A stretch of DNA of 52,463 bases from positions 1 to 52,463 of the forward strand of contig JAITTX010000320.1 of the NCBI GenBank assembly GCA_031286755.1, in the 5' to 3' direction. This document shows, piece after piece, positions 1 to 6,836 of this stretch. Positions within the stretch are counted from its first letter, which is position 1; the number at the start of each line of letters is the position of its first letter. Under the pieces are notes generated by a model that saw nothing but the letters and a program-made list of their open reading frames with translations, did not search any database and had not been told where the DNA came from. Position numbers and translations under genes: made by a program. The stretch is from Paraburkholderia sp. Its GTDB lineage: Bacteria > Pseudomonadota > Gammaproteobacteria > Burkholderiales > Burkholderiaceae.

Positions 1-60
1 ATAGGCGTGGATATCGCCTTCGGACACCGGCCGCTCATCGCGCGGCCCCTGCAAAGCCAT
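1..60 (-). CDS. Probable anti-sigma factor, N-terminal 20 codons only
   Basis: An ATG at 58-60 on the minus strand opens a frame that runs off the window edge. The visible peptide contains PVSEGDIHAY. Small anti-sigma (zinc-finger-like) membrane proteins commonly begin with a short polar stretch followed by P-V-(S/T)-E-x-(D/E)-(L/I)-H-A-Y-V-D-G, which is the basis of the call. Nothing beyond residue 20 can be seen, so the zinc-binding and transmembrane parts are unverified. It could be another small protein sharing this opening. Confidence 0.5.
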   Translation of the reverse strand, partial: MALQGPRDERPVSEGDIHAY

Positions 61-159
61 GATCTTCGCTGCGTGGGTTGGAGACGATGAACTAACACGC
101 GCGGTTCGGCGCTTATTCCGGCGGGAGCGAAATTTCGTGGCTCGCGAAGCGCGCTCGCA

Positions 160-912
160 TCACCCCTTATTGGTCCGCGCCAGCCACTGGTCGAGACCGA
201 TGCGGCCGATCCGTGCTTCGCCAAGCGGCACGAGCGACTTTTCTTCGACACGCCCGCCGTAGTACCCCGCATCGCGATCCGTCACGACCGGGCGCGAGTC
301 CCCAACCGATTTCAGGTAGCGCGCGACGATTTCCGCAAAGGGCGCGCGATCCGGACCCGCAATATCGACCGTGCCGTTCAGCGGCGCGGCAAGCGCGGCC
401 TGCGCGAGGAACGCCGCGACGTCGTCCGCGGCGATCGGCTGAAACAGGCCGTCACCAATGCGCACGGTGCCGTCCTGCGTGCCGTAATCGGCGATACCGC
501 CGATGAACTCCATGAACTGCGTCGCGCGCACGATCGTGTACGGCACGCCCGCCGCTTCGATCGCATCTTCCTGCGCGACCTTGGCAACGAAATAGGCATT
601 CTCCGGCGTGCGGTCGCAGCCGACGATGGAGAGCGCGACGTGATGGCGAACCCCGGCGGCCATTTCCACCTTGCCGAGATTGCGCGCCGAGGTGCGGAAG
701 AAGTCGAGCACCGCCTGAGGCTCCCATGACGGCGCGTTCGTCACGTCCACCACGACGTCCGCGCCCTCGAGCGCATTGCTCAGACCTTCGCCCGTAACGG
801 AGTTCACACCGTTGCGCGGCGACGCGGCGCGTGCCTCATGACCCGCCTCGCCAAGCAGCGCGACAAGACGCGACCCGATCAAACCCCAACCACCAATGAC
901 GACGATCTTCAT
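160..912 (-). CDS. NAD(P)H-binding SDR-type (NmrA-like) oxidoreductase
   Basis: A 250-residue atypical short-chain dehydrogenase. The N-terminus MKIVVIGGWGLIGSRLV is a beta-strand plus GxxGxxG dinucleotide-binding turn at residues 7-13. The Tyr-x-x-x-Lys region (YFVAK) is near the middle, and the rest matches the NAD(P)-binding/NmrA-like group that acts on quinones or serves as a redox sensor. The substrate cannot be read. The start at 912 is preferred over an upstream in-frame ATG because GGAG lies about 8 nt before it and the Rossmann strand begins at once. It is read toward the partial anti-sigma gene with a 99-bp gap. Confidence 0.85.
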   Translation of the reverse strand: MKIVVIGGWGLIGSRLVALLGEAGHEARAASPRNGVNSVTGEGLSNALEGADVVVDVTNAPSWEPQAVLDFFRTSARNLGKVEMAAGVRHHVALSIVGCDRTPENAYFVAKVAQEDAIEAAGVPYTIVRATQFMEFIGGIADYGTQDGTVRIGDGLFQPIAADDVAAFLAQAALAAPLNGTVDIAGPDRAPFAEIVARYLKSVGDSRPVVTDRDAGYYGGRVEEKSLVPLGEARIGRIGLDQWLARTNKG

Positions 913-1170
913 GACAGATTCTCCAGATGAAAGCACAAGAACACGCGCAGGCGCCGGGCTCGGAGCGGATTGCCGGAAGGTGCCGGAAGGGATTCGCCGC
1001 CGCATCGCGTGAGACTATTGTGGAAAAATCATGCACTATCGAAAAGTACCAAGAATGACCCATTCGACTAATCCAAGCCGCTTCCGCCTCTCTTGCCAGC
1101 AAGACTTGCCACGCCCCGGCCGACTCCCGCCTTAAGCATCGAAATCGACCGCCTGAAGCCCGTGCCGATC

Positions 1171-1455
1171 TATCTGCGGATGCGCGGCGCGGCCGGCACG
1201 TTCATGTCGCCATCGCTGCCGGCTTCAGTGATGCGCGCGTCGCGCGCGCAATGCGTTCAGGCGCCGGTCGACGATGTCGCCTTCGCCGCACGCGCCCGCG
1301 ACGCGGGGCTCGCCGTGCTGCCGCTCTCGATCTGATACGCGAATAGCCGCACGCCGCGCACACCCCGTGGCATCGTGATGGGCTTCGCGAACATCGCCGA
1401 TGCCGGTGAAGCAGGCCGGCTCGCGCACACGCTACGCGCGTGTCTGGTTCGCTGA
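1171..1455 (+). pseudogene. Relic of a MocR/PdxR-type GntR-aminotransferase regulator (C-terminal end)
   Basis: One frame reads AFAARARDAGLAVLPLS, then a TGA at 1333-1335, then RGIVMGFANIADAGEAGRL and LRACLVR before a final TGA at 1453-1455. This is the ending of the fold-type I aminotransferase domain of MocR regulators (the LAVLPLS and GLLLGFAN motifs). Just upstream, a different frame (about 1190-1230) gives a peptide resembling the preceding G-x-H-V-x-x strand, so at least one frameshift and one stop have accumulated. No HTH domain remains. It is non-functional as written; the limits are approximate. Confidence 0.55.
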
Positions 1456-1623
1456 CGCACAGTACGGTTCAAATGATGCCTGTTCGCCGCCGGCCATTGC
1501 GACCTAGACTTGAATGGATTCGCCTGCCAGCCGGGGAATTGCAATAACAGCAAACAGGCGAAGTCTCGACGACATCGCGACCGCATGCAAGCGGCCATAG
1601 CGTCCGTCAAGAGGAGACCGACC

Positions 1624-2382
1624 ATGAACGAAAGCCTTGGACGTATTGCTCTAAACCTCCTCCTGACGAGTTCACTGTCCATGTTCGCAGCGACAGCGCA
1701 GGCCGGCGACATCAAGGTCATGAGCGATAGCCCCCTCGAGCCGGCGCTAACCAGGGTCGTCGATCTTTATCGCCAGCAGACACATAACCAGGTCAGCCTG
1801 GTATTCGACCCATCGCCCGTCGTGAAGAAAAGAATCGAAGACGGCGAAGCCGCCGACGTAGTGATCGTTCAACCGGACTTTGCCGAGGGTCTGACGAAAG
1901 CGGGCAAGGCAAGCGCGGGAGACAGGCCGATCATCGCTCATGTGGGCGTCGGCCTCGGTAACCGCACGGACAGTCCAACCTACGACATTTCAACTGTGGA
2001 GAAACTCAAGAGCACGCTGCTGGGTGCAAACCTCATTGTCTTTAACCGCGTTAAATCGGGGCAAGCCTTTGAAAGCGCACTCGAACGGCTGGGCATTGCA
2101 GAAACACTCAAGCCCAGGATCGTACGCACGACGCCCAACGGAATTTTCGAACCCGTATTGAAGGGCAAGGGCAACGATATGGTGGCGGGTACGATTCCGC
2201 TCATCGCGACGACGCCCGGCATCAAGCTCCTCGGCCCGCTTCCGGGCGATCTCCAGAGCACGCTCACGTATACCGCCGTGATCATGGCGACCACCACCCA
2301 ACGCGATACCGCCGAAGGGTTCATCCAGTTCCTGACCTCGCAACAAGCCAGGGAGGCTTTCGCCGCCAACGGTGCAAAATGA
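1624..2382 (+). CDS. Periplasmic substrate-binding protein, ModA-like
   Basis: A 252-residue protein with a cleavable signal peptide (hydrophobic core LNLLLTSSLSMFAA, likely cut after AQA at residues 25-27) followed by a type II periplasmic binding fold. The opening IKVMSDSPLEPALTRVV and the later ADVVIVQP match the molybdate-binding-protein/extracellular solute-binding group. Many such Burkholderia proteins stand alone, without ABC partners, and their ligand is unknown. The ATG at 1624 follows AGAGGAG at a good distance; an upstream in-frame ATG at 1510 lacks one and would bury the signal peptide. No permease or ATPase gene adjoins. Base composition is less GC-rich than the neighbours and the gene lies between two gene relics, which suggests a rearranged or acquired segment. 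Confidence 0.85.
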   Translation: MNESLGRIALNLLLTSSLSMFAATAQAGDIKVMSDSPLEPALTRVVDLYRQQTHNQVSLVFDPSPVVKKRIEDGEAADVVIVQPDFAEGLTKAGKASAGDRPIIAHVGVGLGNRTDSPTYDISTVEKLKSTLLGANLIVFNRVKSGQAFESALERLGIAETLKPRIVRTTPNGIFEPVLKGKGNDMVAGTIPLIATTPGIKLLGPLPGDLQSTLTYTAVIMATTTQRDTAEGFIQFLTSQQAREAFAANGAK

Positions 2383-2437
2383 GGTTCAGCGCGACGCGAA
2401 CACACAGCCGCACGAATCGCGTCCGGCCTCCTCCGCC

Positions 2438-2569
2438 TCACCCCCACCCCGCCACCGCCGTCGAATACACCACCCGGTTACGCCCTTCGCGCTTGGCCCG
2501 GTAAAGCGCCACGTCGGCCTCCTCGATCAGTGCGGTTTCCGCGAGCGCCCCGGTGGGCGTGAGCGTGGC
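2438..2569 (-). pseudogene. C-terminal fragment of a GGDEF diguanylate cyclase
   Basis: The minus strand encodes a 43-residue tail containing EEADVALYRAKREGRNRVV and ending in a TGA at 2438-2440. The A-D-x-A-L-Y-x-A-K-x-x-G-R-N-x-V signature is the last helix and strand of GGDEF domains. Upstream of about 2569 the frame loses similarity, and no GGEEF motif or start is present, so this is a truncated remnant and cannot be an active enzyme. It probably marks a deletion breakpoint beside the TetR gene. Confidence 0.7.
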
Positions 2570-2789
2570 CTTATCCGGTTGGCGAGGAAGGACGCCCGGC
2601 GCCCGCGCGCGGCACGCGGCACGCGAGCGTACGGACGACGCGGCAAAAGCCCGTATGCCGGGCTTCCGGGGCGTAGCGTAAGCGTCCCGGAATTTTTGTG
2701 GGATGAGGGAAGAACAGGATGCACCGCCGCCACGCGATGCAGCGTGAATATCGGGATGCGGCTCGGGATTGCTTGCGGGCAGTGGCGGG

Positions 2790-3464
2790 TCAGCCGGCCT
2801 TGCGGGCGAACCGCACCACGGCGTCCACCACCATCTCGCGGTGGCGCGCGCGCAGCCGGGGATGCGAGGGATCGCGCCCGAACGCCGCGCCGAAGGTATG
2901 GCGGTTGCTCACGCGATGAAAGCACATCGAACTGATGAGCAGGTGCAGGTCGATGGGATCGATGTCGTCGCGGAATGCGCCCGTGCTCACGCCGCGCGCG
3001 AGCAGGTCCTCGATGGTGCGGATCACGCTGGCGTTGCGGCTGCGGAACGTCTTGAGCCGCTCGATGTACTTCGCGCCGTGAATGTTCTCGATCGTCACGA
3101 GGCGCACGAAGTCGCGATGGCGGTCGTGATAGTCGAAGGTGAATTCGACGAGGCGCTTCAGGCCCGCCTCGGGATCGAGCTCGTCGATATGCAGGTCCTG
3201 CTCCAGCGCCCGGATATCGGCATACACCTTGTCGAGCACCGCTTCGTACAGCCCTTCCTTGCTGCCGAAGTAGTAATAGAGCATGCGCTTGGTGGTATGG
3301 GTGCGCTCGGCGATCTGGTCCACGCGCGCGCCCGCCAGCCCCATCGCCGAAAACTCGGCGGTGGCCACTTCGAGAATGTTGCGTTTGGTCTGCTCCGGGT
3401 CGTACTTGCGCCGGCTTTCGGATTGAGCGTCGCTGCGTTCGGCCGAAGCCGCCGGTCTTGCCAT
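2790..3464 (-). CDS. TetR/AcrR-family regulator, probably of the quinate/shikimate genes
   Basis: A 224-residue regulator. Residues about 25-70 form the TetR DNA-binding domain: NILEVATAEFSAMGL, then VDQIAERTHTTKRMLYYYFG (recognition helix plus the YYYF signature) and SKEGLYEAVL. The C-terminal part is the usual helical ligand-binding/dimerisation domain. It lies at the end of the minus-strand MFS-dehydrogenase-dehydroquinase set that diverges from quiC, so control of that set is inferred. The 14-bp palindrome at 6743-6756 is a plausible operator. A GTG five codons upstream (3479) could also start; neither site has a clear Shine-Dalgarno. No ligand can be read from the sequence, but quinate, shikimate or protocatechuate would fit. 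Confidence 0.88.
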   Translation of the reverse strand: MARPAASAERSDAQSESRRKYDPEQTKRNILEVATAEFSAMGLAGARVDQIAERTHTTKRMLYYYFGSKEGLYEAVLDKVYADIRALEQDLHIDELDPEAGLKRLVEFTFDYHDRHRDFVRLVTIENIHGAKYIERLKTFRSRNASVIRTIEDLLARGVSTGAFRDDIDPIDLHLLISSMCFHRVSNRHTFGAAFGRDPSHPRLRARHREMVVDAVVRFARKAG

Positions 3465-3549
3465 TTTTCTGGGGAGCACGAGTGGGAAGGAATGCGGCCG
3501 ATTCTAGCATGGGCTCCGCCGCGCCCCGGCTGGCCTGGCCGCGCCGGAT

Positions 3550-3643
3550 GGCCCTGTGCGGGCCCTGTGCGGGCCCTGTTGGCGAGCCCTGTTGGCGGGC
3601 CATTTCTGGGCCATTCCCGGGCCATTCCGGTGGGCCATCCGGG
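3550..3643. repeat. Eight degenerate GGCC(C/A)T tandem units with 11/13-bp period
   Basis: Units begin at 3550, 3561, 3572, 3585, 3598, 3609, 3620 and 3633. The first two are identical (GGCCCTGTGCG), the next two are 13 bp (GGCCCTGTTGGCG and AGCCCTGTTGGCG), and the last four start GGCCATT or GGCCATC. The array fills the 239-bp gap between the TetR gene and the MFS stop codon. No coding function is supported. The mixed 11/13 spacing suggests repeated slippage, or repeated protein or hairpin sites. Confidence 0.75.
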
Positions 3644-3703
3644 CGGGCCGGCGCGGCGCTGGAACGATGGACAGGACCATCGCGGCGAAGCGCGCGCGGC
3701 CCC

Positions 3704-5086
3704 TTAGCTTTCGAGCTCGATGCGCTTGATGTCGCCCACCACGAAGATGTACGACGCGGCGCCCACCAGCGCGATCGCGCCGATGAACGCGAGCGCCCAG
3801 ACGAACGAGCCCGTCGCGCCCACGATCAGCCCGACCACGAGCGGCGTGACGATGCCTGCGAGGTTGGCCGCCAGGTTGAAGATGCCACCCGTGAGCCCGA
3901 GCATGCCGGCCGGCGCGATATCGGAAACGAGCGTCCAGCCGAGCGCGGCCATCCCTTGCGCGAAGAACGCCACCGAGAGGATCGCGATCACGGCCACATT
4001 GCTCTGCACGAAGTTCGCGAGAATGATGCACGAGGCCAGCAGCAGGCCCGCGATGATCGGCAGCTTGCGCGCCACATTGGCCGAAAAGCCCCGGCGCAGC
4101 ATCCAGTCGGAAAAGGTGCCGCCGAACATCACGCCCACCGAAGCGGCAATGAACGGCATGATCGCGAAGAAGCCGATCTTGAGCCAGCCCATGTGGCGCT
4201 CGGTGGCGAGGTAGGTCGGGAACCACGTGAGGAAGAACACGAGCGTGGAGTTGCCCGCGAACTGCCCGAGGCAGATGCCCGCGAGCTGGCGGCGGCGCAG
4301 CAGCTTGCCGGCCATGCGCCAGTCAAAGCCCTTTTTGCCATCGCTCTTGCTGGCGGCGGCTTGCGCCTTGTCCGCCGCGGCCTTCGGATCGTGCTTCGCG
4401 AGGCCGCCGCCCGCCTCGATATAGTCGAGTTCCGCGCGGTTGGCGCCCGGATGATCGTGCGGCTCGCGATAGAAGCACCACCAGACGAGGCCGAACACAA
4501 TACCCACGCCGCCCACCACGTAGAACAGCGAACGCCAGCCGTAGGCGCCCATCAGCGCGAACAGGAAGGGGCTGAAAAACGCGAGGCCGATGTACTCGCC
4601 CACCGTATAGGTGCCGGTCGCGAACGCGCGTTCCTGCTGCGGGAACCATGTCGCCACCACGCGGCTATTGGTGGGAAAGCACGGCGATTCGGCCACGCCA
4701 AGCCCCAGCCGGCACGCGAGCAGCGCGCCCACGCTGCCGACGAAGCCCTGCACGAGCGTGCACAGCGACCACAGCGTCATGGCGAGGTAATACGTGAGCT
4801 TGCTGCCGAAGCGGTCGAGGAACACGCCGCCCGGAATCTGCGCGACCACATAGCTCCACGAGAACGCCGAAAAAATCAGCCCCATGAGCGCCGCGTTGAT
4901 GCCGAGCTCCTTGGTAAGCTGCGGCGCCGCGATGCCGAGCACCGTGCGATCCAGATAGTTGATCATGGTGCCCACGGCCAGCAGGCCGAGGATCTTGTAG
5001 CGCGCTTTCGAGCGCCGCAGCGCGCCCTCGGCGGACGACGCGGCAAGGGCAGGCGCGTCGCGCCCCGTCGATACGGGTGGTGCCAT
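3704..5086 (-). CDS. MFS transporter (anion:cation symporter family), probable quinate/shikimate uptake
   Basis: A 460-residue inner-membrane protein with about 12 hydrophobic segments. NYLDRTVLGIAAPQL in TM1 and the loop 2-3 motif GGVFLDRFGSKLTYY are typical of the ACS family of aromatic- and sugar-acid symporters, and a hydrophilic central loop (about residues 215-260) follows TM6. The ATG at 5086 is chosen because AGGAGAGAGAC precedes it; an in-frame start 17 codons upstream lacks a ribosome site. It lies 67 bp downstream of the dehydrogenase gene in the same direction. Import of quinate or shikimate is inferred from this context; other aromatic acids such as protocatechuate are possible. 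Confidence 0.88.
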   Translation of the reverse strand: MAPPVSTGRDAPALAASSAEGALRRSKARYKILGLLAVGTMINYLDRTVLGIAAPQLTKELGINAALMGLIFSAFSWSYVVAQIPGGVFLDRFGSKLTYYLAMTLWSLCTLVQGFVGSVGALLACRLGLGVAESPCFPTNSRVVATWFPQQERAFATGTYTVGEYIGLAFFSPFLFALMGAYGWRSLFYVVGGVGIVFGLVWWCFYREPHDHPGANRAELDYIEAGGGLAKHDPKAAADKAQAAASKSDGKKGFDWRMAGKLLRRRQLAGICLGQFAGNSTLVFFLTWFPTYLATERHMGWLKIGFFAIMPFIAASVGVMFGGTFSDWMLRRGFSANVARKLPIIAGLLLASCIILANFVQSNVAVIAILSVAFFAQGMAALGWTLVSDIAPAGMLGLTGGIFNLAANLAGIVTPLVVGLIVGATGSFVWALAFIGAIALVGAASYIFVVGDIKRIELES

Positions 5087-5153
5087 GTCTCTCTCCTGAC
5101 TCTCTATGTCTCTATGTGCGGGCTCAAGCGGGCTCAAGCGGCTTCAAGTGGCT

Positions 5154-6047
5154 TCAAGCTGCGGATGGCTCGCCGGCGTCCTGCGCCAGCATCGACTGCA
5201 AATGCGCATACATGCGCTCGGCGTCCGGTTCGAGGCCGGTGAAGAGCCGGAACGCATCCACGGCCTGATAGACCGCCATCCCGCCGCCGCTCAGGACGCG
5301 GCAGCCGCACGCCTCGGCCGCTTCGAGCAGCGCGGTGCGAATCGGGAAATAGACGATGTCGGCCACCCAAAGGCGCGCATGCAGATAGTCGGCGGGCAGC
5401 GGCAAGCCGGGCAGCTTCGCCATGCCGGTGGGCGTGGCGTGAATGAGGCCCGTGGCGGCGGCCAGCGTCTGCTGCAGATCGCCGCCCGCGCTCACGCGCG
5501 CGGCGGGAAAGCGCGCCTGCAGCTCACTGGCGAGCGCCTGGGCGCGCGCGGCGTCCACGTCGAACAGCGTGAGCGCCTGCGCGCCCATCTGCAGCGCGGC
5601 ATGCGCGACCGCCGCGCCCGCCCCGCCCGCGCCCAGTTGCACGACCGATTCGAGCGAAACGCCGGGCAGGCCGCGCCTGAACGCGCTGGCGAAGCCCGAC
5701 CAGTCGGTGTTGTGGCCGATGCGCTTGCCGTCGCGGAACAACACCGTGTTCACGGCGCCCAGCGCACGCGCGTCGTCCGAGAGTTCGTCGAGCAAGGGGA
5801 TCACGGCCTGCTTGCACGGATAGGTGATGTTCAGGCCATCGAAGCCCATGCGCTGCGCCGCGAGCACCAGCTCGGGCAGCGCGCCGGTTGCGAGGCCGAG
5901 CGCGTCCAGATCGAGGCGCCGGTACACATAGTTGAAGCCCAGCTCGCGCCCTTCCTTCTCGTGCATCGCGGGCGTGAGCGAGCCGCCAATGCCCTTGCCG
6001 ATCAGCCCGCAAAGAAACGAGCGCGGCTGGTTCGTCGGCTCGCTCAT
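5154..6047 (-). CDS. Quinate/shikimate dehydrogenase (AroE superfamily, NAD-type)
   Basis: 297 residues, the usual AroE length. It oxidises shikimate to 3-dehydroshikimate and/or quinate to 3-dehydroquinate. Visible motifs are the substrate-binding SLTPAMH (23-29), catalytic Lys79 in NITYPCK, and the HNTDW signature with Asp115. The dinucleotide loop is GAGGAG (139-144). The residue after the second strand is Asp163 (LTLFDVDAA) instead of the N-R-T/S-x-x-(K/R) pocket of NADP enzymes, which points to NAD use and a catabolic role. The start at 6047 has GGAGGTGTC before it and overlaps the aroQ stop as ATGA, so the two are translationally coupled. A biosynthetic aroE is expected elsewhere in the genome. 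Confidence 0.9.
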   Translation of the reverse strand: MSEPTNQPRSFLCGLIGKGIGGSLTPAMHEKEGRELGFNYVYRRLDLDALGLATGALPELVLAAQRMGFDGLNITYPCKQAVIPLLDELSDDARALGAVNTVLFRDGKRIGHNTDWSGFASAFRRGLPGVSLESVVQLGAGGAGAAVAHAALQMGAQALTLFDVDAARAQALASELQARFPAARVSAGGDLQQTLAAATGLIHATPTGMAKLPGLPLPADYLHARLWVADIVYFPIRTALLEAAEACGCRVLSGGGMAVYQAVDAFRLFTGLEPDAERMYAHLQSMLAQDAGEPSAA

Positions 6048-6523
6048 TGCGACACCTCCACAGCCGACTTCACCGGCAACTTCGCTGCCAGCAACGTCGC
6101 CATGCGTTCGAGCGCGAGCACATAGCCCTGAGTGCCGCAACCGACGATGACGGCCTCGGCAACCGGCGAAACGAACGAATGGTGCCGGAACGCCTCGCGC
6201 TTGTGGACGTTCGAGATATGGACCTCGATCACGGGTTTGGCGATGGCGGAGAGCGCATCGGCAATGGCGAGCGACGTATGCGTATAGGCACCCGCATTGA
6301 TGACGATGCCGTCGACGCGCGTGCGCGTCTCGTGCAGCCAGTCGATCAGTTCATGCTCGGCGTTCGACTGGCGGAAGTCGACTTCGAGATGCAGCCGCTC
6401 TGCGGCCTCGCGGCACAGGCGCGCCACGTCATCCAATGTTTCGGACCCATATATCGCGGGTTCCCGCGTTCCCAGAAGGTTGAGATTCGGTCCGTTCAGG
6501 ACCAGTACCGACGGCAATTGCAT
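6044..6523 (-). CDS. aroQ: Type II 3-dehydroquinate dehydratase, catabolic copy
   Basis: 159 residues, close to the family's length. It removes water from 3-dehydroquinate to give 3-dehydroshikimate. Visible: the N-terminal [15 protein letters not shown] with Arg20, the active-site tyrosine Tyr25 (AIYG), Asn77 in the [10 protein letters not shown] loop, and His103 in EVHISN. The ATG at 6523 follows GGAGAGCCTG; an in-frame ATG six codons upstream has no such site. It is first in the minus-strand set, overlaps the dehydrogenase gene by 4 bp, and diverges from quiC across a 313-bp control region. Grouping with quiC points to quinate breakdown instead of aromatic biosynthesis. Confidence 0.93.
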   Translation of the reverse strand: MQLPSVLVLNGPNLNLLGTREPAIYGSETLDDVARLCREAAERLHLEVDFRQSNAEHELIDWLHETRTRVDGIVINAGAYTHTSLAIADALSAIAKPVIEVHISNVHKREAFRHHSFVSPVAEAVIVGCGTQGYVLALERMATLLAAKLPVKSAVEVSQ

Positions 6524-6742
6524 CAGGCTCTCCAGATACACAACGACACGACAACGACTCGATAACTAGCGTGACAACCGCGCGATAACCACGTGACAAT
6601 CGCGCGATCCGATCACTACGCTGCAGGCGCGGCGTTCGCGGCGTATTCACCCCGCACCGAGGCAAACACGCTCACCCCACGCATGGCCGCCAGTGTGCCG
6701 CGCTCATACGCTCAGGTCACCCTGGGGTTTCCGAGAATTTGT

Positions 6743-6756
6743 ACTAACTAGTTAGT
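6743..6756. promoter_or_regulatory. Perfect 14-bp palindrome, probable TetR-family operator
   Basis: ACTAACTAGTTAGT is its own reverse complement and lies in the divergent gap between aroQ and quiC, 80 bp before the quiC start. A TATTAT hexamer at 6759-6764 immediately beside it looks like the -10 box of a quiC promoter, so binding there would block transcription. TetR-family dimers often bind palindromes of this size, and a TetR gene belongs to the cluster. The operator role is inferred. Confidence 0.7.
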
Positions 6757-6836
6757 TTTATTATCCTTGCAACACTCCGGCGGCGCTTGCGCGCCCTGCC
6801 CATAGGTTCCCGTTCATTCCGTTGCCGCGTCACGCC

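Noticed and set aside
2647..2665. Small hairpin AAGCCCG/CGGGCTT
   Set aside because: No T-run follows on either strand and it is in a GC-rich gap; not convincing as a terminator.
2372..2935. A 187-codon plus-strand frame after the binding-protein gene
   Set aside because: Arg/Pro-rich, overlaps the minus-strand GGDEF relic and TetR gene, and has no ribosome site or family match.
3458..5242. A 594-codon plus-strand frame over the MFS gene
   Set aside because: Antisense to a clear 12-span transporter and very rich in Arg, Glu and His.
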